Below are positions 24,016 to 32,442 of a stretch of DNA of 33,460 bases, piece by piece. The stretch is taken from assembly GCA_016287095.1 (NCBI GenBank), contig JAEEVK010000024.1, forward strand, positions 1-33,460, in the 5' to 3' direction. The position numbers and the translations under genes are program-made. Source of the DNA: Lachnospiraceae bacterium. GTDB taxonomy: Bacteria > Bacillota > Clostridia > Lachnospirales > Lachnospiraceae. Below the pieces are notes generated by a model. That model was not told the DNA's origin, made no database searches, and saw only the letters and a list, made by a program, of their open reading frames with translations. Positions within the stretch are counted from its first letter, which is position 1. Every line of letters starts with the position of its first letter.

Positions 24016-24996
24016 ATGAGAAAAAGAATCTTCAATATTATACAGATAGGAAACAGAGATGACTGGGTAAGCCGTGGCTTTGATATTCTGCTTACCTTTG
24101 TTATCATGCTGAATGTCATAGTTACCTTTATGGAAACCTTTGACGATCTTTCGGAACTTTTTGATGTATTTAAAGTTATAGAGATCGTTACAGTGGCATT
24201 CTTCTGCGTTGAATATGTACTGAGGATTATTACGGCGGACTATCTTTATCCTAATGAAGGTCCTGTTAAGTCCAGGCTGCATTTCCTGGTTTCGTTTGAC
24301 GGCATCGTGGATCTGCTGACTATTTTACCTTTCCTGTTTTTATCGGGCTTTATTGCATTCAGGATACTTAGGATATTCAGGATATTCCATTTGTTCAGGA
24401 TCAATACTCAGTATGATTCGTTTAATGTTATAACCCTTGTGTTAAAGGAAAAGTGGAAACAGATCGGTTCGTCACTTGTGATCATTGTGGTTATTATGCT
24501 GGCAGCTTCACTCGGCATGTATTCTGTAGAGCATAGTGCCCAGCCGGATAAGTTTACCAATGCTTTTTCCGGGATGTGGTGGAGCGTATCGGCGCTGCTT
24601 ACGGTCGGATATGGTGATATCTATCCTGTCACTGTGGTCGGAAAGATCATGGGAATACTTATAGCCTTCCTGGGAGTAGGAGTGGTGGCCATACCTACCG
24701 GTATTATCAGTGCGGGTTTCGTAGAACAGTTCAGGCTTAAGTCTAACTCGGCTTCACCTTTGAAGGATGTTGAACATATTGGAGAGATAGCTGTTACAGC
24801 CGATCATGAGTTTGTCGGAAAACGTGTTTCTGAAGCTTCTGACAAACAGGATATTGAGATCCTGCTTGTGCTGAGAGGCGAATTGAGCCTTTTCCCTACA
24901 GACAACCTGGTATTACAGAAGAATGATATAGTGGTGCTGAAATCAGGCAGGATTACCAGAAGACAGACAGAAAATAATATACGGAAGAAAAAATGA
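24016..24996 (+). CDS. Voltage-gated-type potassium channel with C-terminal TrkA-C domain
   Basis: A 326-residue six-segment channel. S1-S3 are hydrophobic, S4 is arginine-spaced ('FRILRIFRIFHLFRI', near residues 115-130), the pore has the K+ selectivity filter TVGYGD (196-201) and an S6 helix ending 'PTGIISAGFVEQF'. The last 70 residues ('DHEFVGKRVSEASDKQDIEI', 'DNLVLQKNDIVVLKSG') resemble a TrkA-C/RCK-C ligand-binding domain, so gating may depend on a bound ligand as well as voltage. The ATG lacks a good ribosome binding site and lies 9 bases behind abfA, so it may depend on coupled translation. Ends at a strong terminator. Confidence 0.9.
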   Translation: MRKRIFNIIQIGNRDDWVSRGFDILLTFVIMLNVIVTFMETFDDLSELFDVFKVIEIVTVAFFCVEYVLRIITADYLYPNEGPVKSRLHFLVSFDGIVDLLTILPFLFLSGFIAFRILRIFRIFHLFRINTQYDSFNVITLVLKEKWKQIGSSLVIIVVIMLAASLGMYSVEHSAQPDKFTNAFSGMWWSVSALLTVGYGDIYPVTVVGKIMGILIAFLGVGVVAIPTGIISAGFVEQFRLKSNSASPLKDVEHIGEIAVTADHEFVGKRVSEASDKQDIEILLVLRGELSLFPTDNLVLQKNDIVVLKSGRITRRQTENNIRKKK

Positions 24997-25002
24997 TAAC
25001 AA

Positions 25003-25038
25003 AAAACGAGGGATGTCCAAAAGGGCATCCCTCGTTTT
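25003..25038 (+). terminator. Rho-independent terminator after the K+ channel gene
   Basis: AAAACGAGGGATG (25003-25015) pairs with CATCCCTCGTTTT (25026-25038), a perfect 13-base stem around TCCAAAAGGG. Confidence 0.9.
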
Positions 25039-25207
25039 GTCAAGCAGTATCGAACCGGAAAGGACGCCAGCCGGACTGCCTGACTGCGGTCCCTGTCTCG
25101 GAATCTGTATGCGGGTCCTCCAAAGCAGAGACTTACAAAGTTACATCATACAGTTTTTATGTGCTTTTGTCAAGGAAGATTTTTACTTTTGGGACATAAA
25201 TTCACAC

Positions 25208-25236
25208 TTGATATTATATGAAAAATGTAGTAAAAT
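25208..25236 (+). promoter_or_regulatory. Promoter of the diguanylate cyclase gene
   Basis: TTGATA (25208-25213), 17 bases, TAAAAT (25231-25236). Upstream (25039-25207) holds no gene, only a GC-rich hairpin at 25073-25092. Confidence 0.6.
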
Positions 25237-25275
25237 ATTTGAGAATGTAACCAATAAGGAAGGAAGGTGCGGACA

Positions 25276-27189
25276 GTGAAAAAGAGGATCGCGGTTTTTG
25301 CAAACGGATGGAATGCTGAAAACCTGTCTAATTTCATGATGGGCCTTGAGAAAAGCGCAAAACCGGAAAGCATGGATTTCTTTGTTTTCCTGAGCTTTGC
25401 CTCATATGGATATAATGAACTCAATAGAAAAGCCGAAGCACTGGTTTATGAACTTCCTGATTTGAAGTCTTTTGACGCACTTATCATCTTCGGACCCGGT
25501 CTTAACTTTCAGGATGTTATAGAAAAGATCCAGAAAATGGCAGATGAAGCAGGTATACCTGTAATCAGCATAGGTTTGAAGCACCCTGGGCATTATTTCA
25601 TAGGTGCTGATAACTATGTCGGCATGAAAGAGCTTGTCGATCATATGATAGAAAAGCATGACTGTAAGAAACTGATGTTCATTGCCGGATCTAAAGAAAA
25701 TGATGACTCAAATGTAAGACTGAAGGCTATCAAGGATTCCATGAAGGAACACAAGCTTAAGTTTGGCGAAAGTGATGTTTTCTACTCTGAATGGGAATCA
25801 AGAAGAGCGATGGATCATATCCGTCAGACTTATAAGACACCTGCGGATTTCCCTGATGCTTTCCTGTGTGCAAACGACGGTTTGGCACTTGCTGCGAGCC
25901 AGCTAATGGAGGCTTATTATCATTTAAAGCCCACTGATGTTAAAATTTGCGGTTTTGATCATCTTGATCAGAGCATGATCTACTATCCTTCTGTGACTAC
26001 AGTAGATCAGGAGTATATTACTATCGGAAAGAAAGCAAACGAGATACTTGGAAAGGTATTTGCAGGCAAAAAGACCAAAGATAATGTACTTGTTCCGTGT
26101 AAGTGTGTGATCGGCGAAAGCTGTGGCTGCGGATACAGCAGAAAAGCCATGATGGAAAGAAAACACTTCATCAGACGTCAGCAGCTTGAGGAAAGGTTTG
26201 CTTCCAATAAAGAGGGAAGGCTTTTTGTACTGGAAAAAGCTATTTTCCAAGGTCAGAGTTTTGATGCTGTAAAGAAAAATGTTAGGACTCTTGTGTATGA
26301 GAGTGCCGGTTCTGAGGGTGATACCTTCTATATCTTGTTTGATCCTGTGATGGAGAAAATAGGTGAAAAGGAGGAGTCATTGCTTCCGAGATTTTCTCTT
26401 GACAGAGAGTATCTTGTAGTTTGCGGTAAGAAAGATAAGATACCGGTTGAATCTGAGAGGGTTAATCGCACTGAGATCATTCCGGATTATAAGGGGACCG
26501 GTGCCAACACTATTTATCTTATAGGCAATCTTCATTATGAAGATCTGATGTGCGGCTATTTCGCAATGGGGATAAACGCAAAGAATATCAGAAGTACTGA
26601 TTTTGCCAATTATCAGACACGACTTGACAGGGCATTCTTCCCGTATATTAAAAACCTGCAGCTTGTTACACTTAACAAAAAGCTGGCAGATCTTATGGAA
26701 CAGGATTCGCTCACACATGTTAAAAACAGGACAGCTTATGATAAATATATCAGAAACTTCCAGAAACAGGTTTTATCCGGTGAAAGAAAAGAGTATGCTA
26801 TAGCATATTTTGATGTAAATGATCTTAAGGTTATAAATGATAAATACGGTCATGAGGCCGGCGATGCATATATCAGAAATTCATGTAAGCTGATCTGTGA
26901 CACGTTTAAGCACAGTCCCGTATTCCGTATAGGCGGAGATGAGTTCCTGAGCATTGTTATAAACGATGACTTTAAGAACAGAGATGAATTGCTCGAAGGC
27001 ATGAAGGCAGAGATGGAAAGAAGAAAGCAGGAGCGTGAGAAGTATTCTCCGGCTGCTATAGTTTCCGTTGCATCCGGTATGGCGGTTTATGATCCTAATA
27101 CAGATACGGATATCATGACTGTGGTAAACAGGGCTGACGTGCATATGTACGAGGATAAAGCCAGGATGAAGAAGGGCAATATCAGATAA
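25276..27189 (+). CDS. Diguanylate cyclase with periplasmic-binding-like (LacI-type) sensor domain
   Basis: A 637-residue soluble protein. Residues 1-285 resemble the sugar-binding half of LacI-type regulators ('ALIIFGPGLNFQDVI', 'IPVISIGLKHPGHYFIGADN', 'DAFLCANDGLALAASQLM', 'VKICGFDHLDQSMIYYPSVT') but without the HTH; a short Cys segment 'ESCGCGY' follows, then a middle region and a GGDEF cyclase ('IAYFDVNDLKVINDKYGHEA', GGDEF at 553-557). The active-site motif is intact. The inhibitory RxxD site normally just before GGDEF is not there ('KHSPVFRIGGDEF'), so product inhibition at that site is probably lost. No membrane segment or signal peptide, so it senses an intracellular ligand, perhaps a sugar. 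The GTG at 25276 follows AGGAAGG with good spacing; GTG at 25267 overlaps the site. Confidence 0.87.
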   Translation: MKKRIAVFANGWNAENLSNFMMGLEKSAKPESMDFFVFLSFASYGYNELNRKAEALVYELPDLKSFDALIIFGPGLNFQDVIEKIQKMADEAGIPVISIGLKHPGHYFIGADNYVGMKELVDHMIEKHDCKKLMFIAGSKENDDSNVRLKAIKDSMKEHKLKFGESDVFYSEWESRRAMDHIRQTYKTPADFPDAFLCANDGLALAASQLMEAYYHLKPTDVKICGFDHLDQSMIYYPSVTTVDQEYITIGKKANEILGKVFAGKKTKDNVLVPCKCVIGESCGCGYSRKAMMERKHFIRRQQLEERFASNKEGRLFVLEKAIFQGQSFDAVKKNVRTLVYESAGSEGDTFYILFDPVMEKIGEKEESLLPRFSLDREYLVVCGKKDKIPVESERVNRTEIIPDYKGTGANTIYLIGNLHYEDLMCGYFAMGINAKNIRSTDFANYQTRLDRAFFPYIKNLQLVTLNKKLADLMEQDSLTHVKNRTAYDKYIRNFQKQVLSGERKEYAIAYFDVNDLKVINDKYGHEAGDAYIRNSCKLICDTFKHSPVFRIGGDEFLSIVINDDFKNRDELLEGMKAEMERRKQEREKYSPAAIVSVASGMAVYDPNTDTDIMTVVNRADVHMYEDKARMKKGNIR

Positions 27190-27218
27190 GAATAAATATG
27201 GAGTAAAAGATTTTTGTT

Positions 27219-28454
27219 ATGAAGGTAAATGCAGTTAAGGGTATGAACGATTATCTGCCGGGCGAGGTAGAACTTCGTGATTATATCCAGTCAACTATAC
27301 TCAGAGTATATGAGAAAAACGGTTTCAGACGCATTATGACTCCTGCTGTTGAGGATGCGGAAAACATCGACAAGAGCGAGGGAGGAGACAATCTGAACCT
27401 GGTGTTTAAGATTTTAAAGAGGGGGGACAAACTGGAAAAGGCCCTCGCCTCAGGCGATGAAAAAGAGCTTTCCGATCTGGGACTCAGATATGATCTGACA
27501 CTTCCTCTTTCAAGATATTATGCAGGACACAAGGAGATTCTTCCTTCGCCTATGAAGTGCATCCAGATAGATAAGGTGTACAGGGCTGAACGTCCCCAGA
27601 AGGGCAGGGACAGGGAATTTGTACAGTGCGATATCGATATCTTAGGTTCTTCATCTGCAAACTGTGAGGTAGAGCTTATATGTGTTACCGCGGAAGCTTT
27701 GCAGGCATTATCACTTAAAAATTTCAAGATCAAGATAAATGACAGAAGACTTTTGAAGTCCATGCTTTTAAAGTGCGGTTTTGAGGAGACACAGCTTGAC
27801 AGTGTATGTATTTCCTTTGATAAGCTGGATAAGATCGGTGTTGAGGGTGTTATAGGAGAGCTTACCGAAAAAGAGTTTTCTGCATCAGCTATAGAGAACT
27901 TTAATAAAGTACTTGAAAGACGTCCCTTTACTTTGGATATGATGCCGGAGCTCTGTGAGGATGCTTCTGCAGCAGAAAATCTTAAGTATATTGTAGATAC
28001 CGTTAAATCCGTATCTAAGGGTTCATTCGAGGTTGAGTTTGATATTTCCCTGGTTCGTGGACAGGGTTATTATACCGGCACCGTATTTGAAGTTGAAAGC
28101 ACAGATTTTAGAGGCGCCATCAGCGGCGGCGGAAGGTATGACAACCTGATAGGAAAGTTCATCGGACAGCAGGTGCCTGCGGTAGGTTTCTCCATCGGAT
28201 TTGAAAGAATCTTTGCCATCCTTAAGGAAAGCGGATTTAAGATCCCTGAGAAGCGTCAGAAGATTGCGCTGATCTATGATAATGATAAGTTTGCCGATGC
28301 GTATGTAAAAGCTACGGAGCTTAGAGCAGAGTATGATGTGTCCATGTTTGAGACTCCGAAAAAGACAGGCAAGTTCCTGAGCAAGCTTCAGGAAAACGGA
28401 TACAATGGTTTCTTTATACTGGGCCAGTCTGAAGAAGTAAACGAATTGAAATAA
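27219..28454 (+). CDS. hisS: Histidyl-tRNA synthetase
   Basis: A 411-residue class II synthetase that charges tRNA-His. Visible: 'KGMNDYLPGEVELRDYIQ' start, motif 2 'VYRAERPQKGRDREFVQCDI', histidine-binding 'LVRGQGYYTGTVFEVES', and motif 3 'AVGFSIGFERIFAIL'. The C-terminal anticodon-binding part is about 80 residues and stops at 'ILGQSEEVNELK', a little short of the usual final strands. A regulatory HisZ paralogue is the alternative, but the conserved motif 2 arginine and 'YRAERPQKGR' favour a true synthetase. It starts 30 bases behind the cyclase gene and has no T-box leader. Confidence 0.88.
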   Translation: MKVNAVKGMNDYLPGEVELRDYIQSTILRVYEKNGFRRIMTPAVEDAENIDKSEGGDNLNLVFKILKRGDKLEKALASGDEKELSDLGLRYDLTLPLSRYYAGHKEILPSPMKCIQIDKVYRAERPQKGRDREFVQCDIDILGSSSANCEVELICVTAEALQALSLKNFKIKINDRRLLKSMLLKCGFEETQLDSVCISFDKLDKIGVEGVIGELTEKEFSASAIENFNKVLERRPFTLDMMPELCEDASAAENLKYIVDTVKSVSKGSFEVEFDISLVRGQGYYTGTVFEVESTDFRGAISGGGRYDNLIGKFIGQQVPAVGFSIGFERIFAILKESGFKIPEKRQKIALIYDNDKFADAYVKATELRAEYDVSMFETPKKTGKFLSKLQENGYNGFFILGQSEEVNELK

Positions 28455-28523
28455 GAGATTAATATATTTGAAGAGCGGTCATGGATTCTTCGCATGGCCG
28501 GATAGTACAGAAAGATGAGAGTA

Positions 28524-28554
28524 TGTCAACGAGGAAGCTTGTTGACATATTTTT
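28524..28554 (+). terminator. Stem-loop between hisS and cysK, probable terminator
   Basis: TGTCAAC (28524-28530) pairs perfectly with GTTGACA (28541-28547) and is followed by TATTTTT. The right arm also contains TTGACA, so it could instead serve as a -35 box for cysK, though no good -10 follows at the right spacing. A second hairpin CGGTCATG/CATGGCCG lies at about 28476-28500. Confidence 0.5.
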
Positions 28555-28611
28555 ATGCGAAAATACTGATGGTTTAGGAAAGATATTCAACAATAAGGAA
28601 GGAATACAGAA

Positions 28612-29541
28612 ATGCTTCACGATAACATTTTATCAGCTGTAGGAAATACCCCGCTTATCAGGCTTAACAGATTAACCGGGGAGAATGACGCAGAGGTACT
28701 TGTAAAGTACGAAGGAGTAAATATAGGCGGTTCGGTAAAGACCAGGACTGCTTTAAATATGATAGAGGCAGCAGAGAAGGAAGGCAGATTAAAACCCGGC
28801 TCCACAATTGTTGAGCCAACCAGTGGTAATCAGGGCATAGGCCTTTCATTGGTAGGAGCCGTAAAGGGCTATAAGGTTGTTATAATCATGCCGGATTCGG
28901 TAAGCCGTGAGAGGAGACTCCTTATTACACAGTACGGAGCAGAGTTAAAGCTTGTACATGACAAGGGTGATATCGGAGAATGCATCGATAAGTGTATAAA
29001 AATAGCAAAGCAGATGGCTGCGGATGATCCTAATGTATTTCTTCCCGATCAGTTTTCAAACCCTGATAATGTAGCAGCACATCTAAAGAATACGGGTAAA
29101 GAAATCCTAAAGGATGCAGACGGTCCTATAGACGGATTCTGTTCAGGTATTGGTACCGGCGGAACCATAACAGGTATCGGTACAGTACTTAAGGGAGCAA
29201 ATCCCAATATGAAGATAGTAGCGGCAGAACCTGAAAATGCAGCGATACTTTCCGGTGGCGGTATAGGCTCTCATATCCAGATGGGTATCGGAGACGGTAT
29301 CATCCCTCCCATACTGGATCAGACTATAATAGACGAGATAGTAACAGTCAGTGATGAAGATGCACTGGATACGACGAGAAGACTCGCAAAGGAAGAGGGT
29401 ATTCTCTGCGGTATTTCCAGTGGGACCAATGTTTTCGTGGCATTGAAGATGGCTAAGGAGCTGGGTAAAGGTAAGAGAGTAGTTACAGTTTTGCCTGATA
29501 CAGGAGAGCGTTATTTCTCAACCATTCTTTTTGACAGATAA
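28612..29541 (+). CDS. cysK: Cysteine synthase-family PLP enzyme
   Basis: A 309-residue fold-type II PLP enzyme that would make L-cysteine from O-acetylserine and sulfide. The Schiff-base lysine is in 'GGSVKTRTALNMI' (about residue 44; the usual sequence is SVKDR), the substrate loop is 'PTSGNQGIG' (usual SGNTGIG), and the phosphate-binding glycines are 'GIGTGGTITGIG'. Both substitutions occur together in a clostridial subgroup as I recall, so it may differ in substrate from classic CysK (O-phosphoserine or homologues possible). AAGGAAGG sits upstream of the ATG. A hairpin separates it from hisS. Confidence 0.85.
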   Translation: MLHDNILSAVGNTPLIRLNRLTGENDAEVLVKYEGVNIGGSVKTRTALNMIEAAEKEGRLKPGSTIVEPTSGNQGIGLSLVGAVKGYKVVIIMPDSVSRERRLLITQYGAELKLVHDKGDIGECIDKCIKIAKQMAADDPNVFLPDQFSNPDNVAAHLKNTGKEILKDADGPIDGFCSGIGTGGTITGIGTVLKGANPNMKIVAAEPENAAILSGGGIGSHIQMGIGDGIIPPILDQTIIDEIVTVSDEDALDTTRRLAKEEGILCGISSGTNVFVALKMAKELGKGKRVVTVLPDTGERYFSTILFDR

Positions 29542-29573
29542 AGGAATTATCGGTGGGTTAATGGGGTGATAAA

Positions 29574-30575
29574 ATGGCAATGGAAAATTCGTTTTGCGGG
29601 AAAAGCTGTGTTCATTGCCCTGAAAAACAAAACGGGAAATGTCTGGGATGCAAGCCGGAGCTGGAGTTCGCTTATCAGAAATCGCTGAGTGAAGCCGCAA
29701 AGAGAGTTCCTGTATTGAGGGATGAATTTGCAGACGACGGTTTTAGCGATGATTATTTGAAACCTCTTGACTTAACCGAGGCTAAGGAAAAAGCCACGGA
29801 CCAAGGGAAAAACTTGGGTCAGGAAAAAAACTCGGAACAGATAAAAGGCGGGGCGGTCAGATACAGTGATTTCTGTAAGATAGCCATGTGCTGCCGCAAC
29901 AATAACTATGAACATTGCGGTATGTGTACCAAGTCCTTTGCATGTCCGGATTATGGGAAAAAAGGTACTATGAATGCCATCATTTCCGCTCAGATGGATG
30001 CCTGGGGCATGATAGACCATGGATTGAAAAATAGTGTGCCCTATCAATGGATACTTTTTGTGTGTCTCATTTTGGAGATAATAAGAGATTTGTCCTTGAC
30101 ACTTAACTTAGGGCTGGTTACACCGTTTATTGTAACTATAGGAGTAGCGATAGCGTCTGCTTATGCATATAATAAGCTGGGGGATTACAGTAAAATATTC
30201 ACGGTAGTCATGTTTTTGACCTTAGCAACTCTGACCTTAAAACTATTGGTTAGTTATGGAGGATTTGGACTTTTTTGGTCCTATCCTATGTATATACTTC
30301 AGTTGGTGGTTGCGGTCAGCTGCTATAAGATGACCTTTGACGCATATGCCGAAATGATAAGTCCTGTTGATCCGGTATTAGAGAAAAAATGGTTAAAGAT
30401 GTGGCCGCTTACACTAATACTGTATATACCATGCTTACTTATGGTATTTATACTTGAAGCTACAAGTAAGGCAGCCTGGTTGGCAGCAATATTGTACGTG
30501 GCACCGGCTATTATTTTAAACATAGTGACCCCTGTTCTGATGATAACGACTATCAATGTATGCAAGAAGAACTAA
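29574..30575 (+). CDS. Cysteine-rich (DUF3795-like) domain fused to a multi-pass membrane domain
   Basis: A 333-residue protein. The first 35 residues hold a cysteine cluster ('FCGKSCVHCPE', 'GKCLGCKPE') and a second cluster lies at about residues 100-125 ('FCKIAMCCRN', 'EHCGMC', 'FACPDYG'), similar to DUF3795-type putative metal-binding modules. From about residue 155 on there are five to six hydrophobic segments. The cysteines precede the membrane part, so they are probably cytoplasmic, but topology is not certain. Function unknown; metal or redox sensing in the membrane is a guess. GGGGTG precedes ATG 29574; a second ATG two codons later (29580) is equally possible. A mobile-type inverted repeat begins right after the stop codon. 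Confidence 0.65.
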   Translation: MAMENSFCGKSCVHCPEKQNGKCLGCKPELEFAYQKSLSEAAKRVPVLRDEFADDGFSDDYLKPLDLTEAKEKATDQGKNLGQEKNSEQIKGGAVRYSDFCKIAMCCRNNNYEHCGMCTKSFACPDYGKKGTMNAIISAQMDAWGMIDHGLKNSVPYQWILFVCLILEIIRDLSLTLNLGLVTPFIVTIGVAIASAYAYNKLGDYSKIFTVVMFLTLATLTLKLLVSYGGFGLFWSYPMYILQLVVAVSCYKMTFDAYAEMISPVDPVLEKKWLKMWPLTLILYIPCLLMVFILEATSKAAWLAAILYVAPAIILNIVTPVLMITTINVCKKN

Positions 30576-30727
30576 TGTGACAGAGGGGACGGTTCTTTTT
30601 GTCACATATTTCCTTAGGGAAATATGATGTGTTCCGCTTTGAGGTAGGGGGAAATCAAAGAAAATATTTATAAATGTGTCAATGGTGGTTGTAAAACGTG
30701 ACAGAAAGAACCGTCCCCATTGTCACA
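30576..30727. repeat. MITE/REP-like element with 31-base inverted ends
   Basis: A 152-base element bounded by near-identical inverted ends: TGTGACAGAGGGGACGGTTC... at 30576-30606 and its complement at 30697-30727, differing at about four positions. Each end is itself bracketed by TGTGACA/TGTCACA. An inner hairpin ATATTTCC-TTAG-GGAAATAT lies inside. No reading frame. Ends with GGGGACGGTTCTTT are familiar from Firmicutes repeats found beside REP-associated (RAYT) transposases (recalled, not searched); it is probably a non-autonomous copy. The stop codon of the membrane gene lies directly at its left edge. Confidence 0.8.
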
Positions 30728-30747
30728 AAATTCGTGAAAAATATACA

Positions 30748-30776
30748 TTGACAAAAATATGGAAAGCATTTATACT
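30748..30776 (+). promoter_or_regulatory. Promoter of the peptide ABC transporter operon
   Basis: TTGACA (30748-30753), 17 bases, TATACT (30771-30776), starting 20 bases beyond the MITE-like repeat. The leader to the ATG at 30841 is about 57 bases and contains an additional AAGGAGG at about 30809. Confidence 0.8.
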
Positions 30777-30840
30777 CAAAACGTAACTCAAAGAAAACAT
30801 CACTCTTTAAGGAGGATGTATTTTAGAAAAGGAGAACATC

Positions 30841-32400
30841 ATGAAAAAATCACTGTTTTTCATGATGCTGCTTGTCCTTGCGATCGCACTGTGTGCTTGC
30901 TCAGGCGATACGAAAAAGGATGACCCTGCAAATAACGTAAATGATCAGGGCCAGACGGCAAGCTCCGATTCAGTCAGTTACGGAGGAGAGATAGTAGTAG
31001 GAATCAGCCAGGATTTAGATAGTCTTGACCCACACAAAGCAGTTGCGGCAGGAACGAAGGAAGTTCTGTATAACATTTTTGAAGGCCTTATCAAGGTCGA
31101 CAAGGACGGAAATTTTGTTCCGGCTGTTGCAGCCTCGTATGAGATTACGGACGGAGGATTAAAGTATAAGTTTAAGCTCCGTGATAACGTAAAGTTCCAT
31201 AACGGAAAGGTTGTTACAGCTGATGACGTAATATATTCACTTAAACGCGCTGCCGGTAAGTTAGAGACTTCTGATCCAGAAGTAGTAACTGTATCGGCTT
31301 TTTCTATTATCTCCGAGATTAACAAGACTGATGACGGCATTGAAGTTGTTTTATCCGAGCCCAATACCGAGCTTATCGGATTTTTCACAAGCAGCATCAT
31401 ACCCAACGATTATGACGATCAGGCAAAGGCTCCTGTAGGTACAGGTCCCTTCAAATTCGTATCATTCGAGCCCTTAGTAAGCTTTGTAATGGCTAAGAAT
31501 GATGATTATTATGGCGAAAAAGCATATTTAGACAAGGTAACATTTAAGATCACCTCCGGCGGAGATTCTGCATTTATGGAACTCCTTGCAGGAAGTATCG
31601 ATATCTTCCCTTATCTTACCAATGAGCAGGCAGCTCAGTTAGAGGGTAAGATGGATGTACTTGACGGAACCATGAACCTTGTACAGGCTCTGTTCCTCAA
31701 CAATGCAGTAAAGCCTTTTGACGACGTGAGAGTACGTCAGGCTGTATGCTACGCACTTGACAGAAACGAGATCATCAACGTTACGGCAGGCGGCAGAGGC
31801 GATGTGATCGGAACAAATATGTTCCCCAGCTTCGCAAAATATTATGATGCATCACTTGTCGATAACTATAAGACAAATATTGACAAGGCTAAGGAGCTCT
31901 TAAAGGAAGCAGGATACGAGAACGGATTTACATTTACCATCAAGATCCCTTCAAACTATGACTTCCATGTAAAGACCGGTCAGGTTATAGTATCACAGCT
32001 TGCAAAGGTAGGCATCAAGGCTGAGATCCAGCTTATCGACTGGGGCACATGGCTTTCTGATGTATATAAGGGAAGACAGCATGATGCAACTATCATCGGT
32101 CTTGACTCACAGATGGCACCTTCGGATGTTTTAAGATTCTATCCTACAGATTCATCAAAGAACTTCATGAACTATTCAAATGCACAGTTTGATGAAGTAT
32201 TTGCAAAGGCTAAGGCAGCAGTCGATGAGACCGAAAAAGCAAATCTGTACAGAGAAGCTGAGAAGATATTAACAGAGGATGCCGCAGCAGCTTACATCCA
32301 GAGCCCCGCTCAGCTTGTAGCAGTAAATTCAAAGCTCGGCGGATACACATTCTATCCTATCTATGTACAGGATATGAGCACAGTATATTTTAAGAAGTAA
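30841..32400 (+). CDS. Peptide-type ABC transporter substrate-binding lipoprotein (SBP family 5)
   Basis: A 519-residue extracellular binding protein. The signal peptide ends in lipobox L-C-A-C20, so Cys20 is lipidated and anchors it outside the membrane. The SBP_bac_5 fold is plain: 'VGISQDLDSLDPHKA', 'LYNIFEGLIKVDKDG', 'YKFKLRDNVKFHNGKVVTAD', 'APVGTGPFKFVSFEP', 'FDDVRVRQAVCYALDRNEII'. Ligand is likely a di-/oligopeptide, but nickel, sugar or other ligands occur in the family. AAGGAG lies 6-7 bases before the ATG. It leads an operon with the two permease genes that follow. Confidence 0.93.
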   Translation: MKKSLFFMMLLVLAIALCACSGDTKKDDPANNVNDQGQTASSDSVSYGGEIVVGISQDLDSLDPHKAVAAGTKEVLYNIFEGLIKVDKDGNFVPAVAASYEITDGGLKYKFKLRDNVKFHNGKVVTADDVIYSLKRAAGKLETSDPEVVTVSAFSIISEINKTDDGIEVVLSEPNTELIGFFTSSIIPNDYDDQAKAPVGTGPFKFVSFEPLVSFVMAKNDDYYGEKAYLDKVTFKITSGGDSAFMELLAGSIDIFPYLTNEQAAQLEGKMDVLDGTMNLVQALFLNNAVKPFDDVRVRQAVCYALDRNEIINVTAGGRGDVIGTNMFPSFAKYYDASLVDNYKTNIDKAKELLKEAGYENGFTFTIKIPSNYDFHVKTGQVIVSQLAKVGIKAEIQLIDWGTWLSDVYKGRQHDATIIGLDSQMAPSDVLRFYPTDSSKNFMNYSNAQFDEVFAKAKAAVDETEKANLYREAEKILTEDAAAAYIQSPAQLVAVNSKLGGYTFYPIYVQDMSTVYFKK

Positions 32401-32442
32401 TTGAAAATATTTTAACAAAGTATAATCATGGGAGGGCAGCGC

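Noticed and set aside
24993-25279. Two overlapping open frames of 68 and 88 codons after the K+ channel gene
   Set aside because: They run through a perfect terminator stem and the cyclase promoter, have no ribosome binding site and no recognisable sequence.
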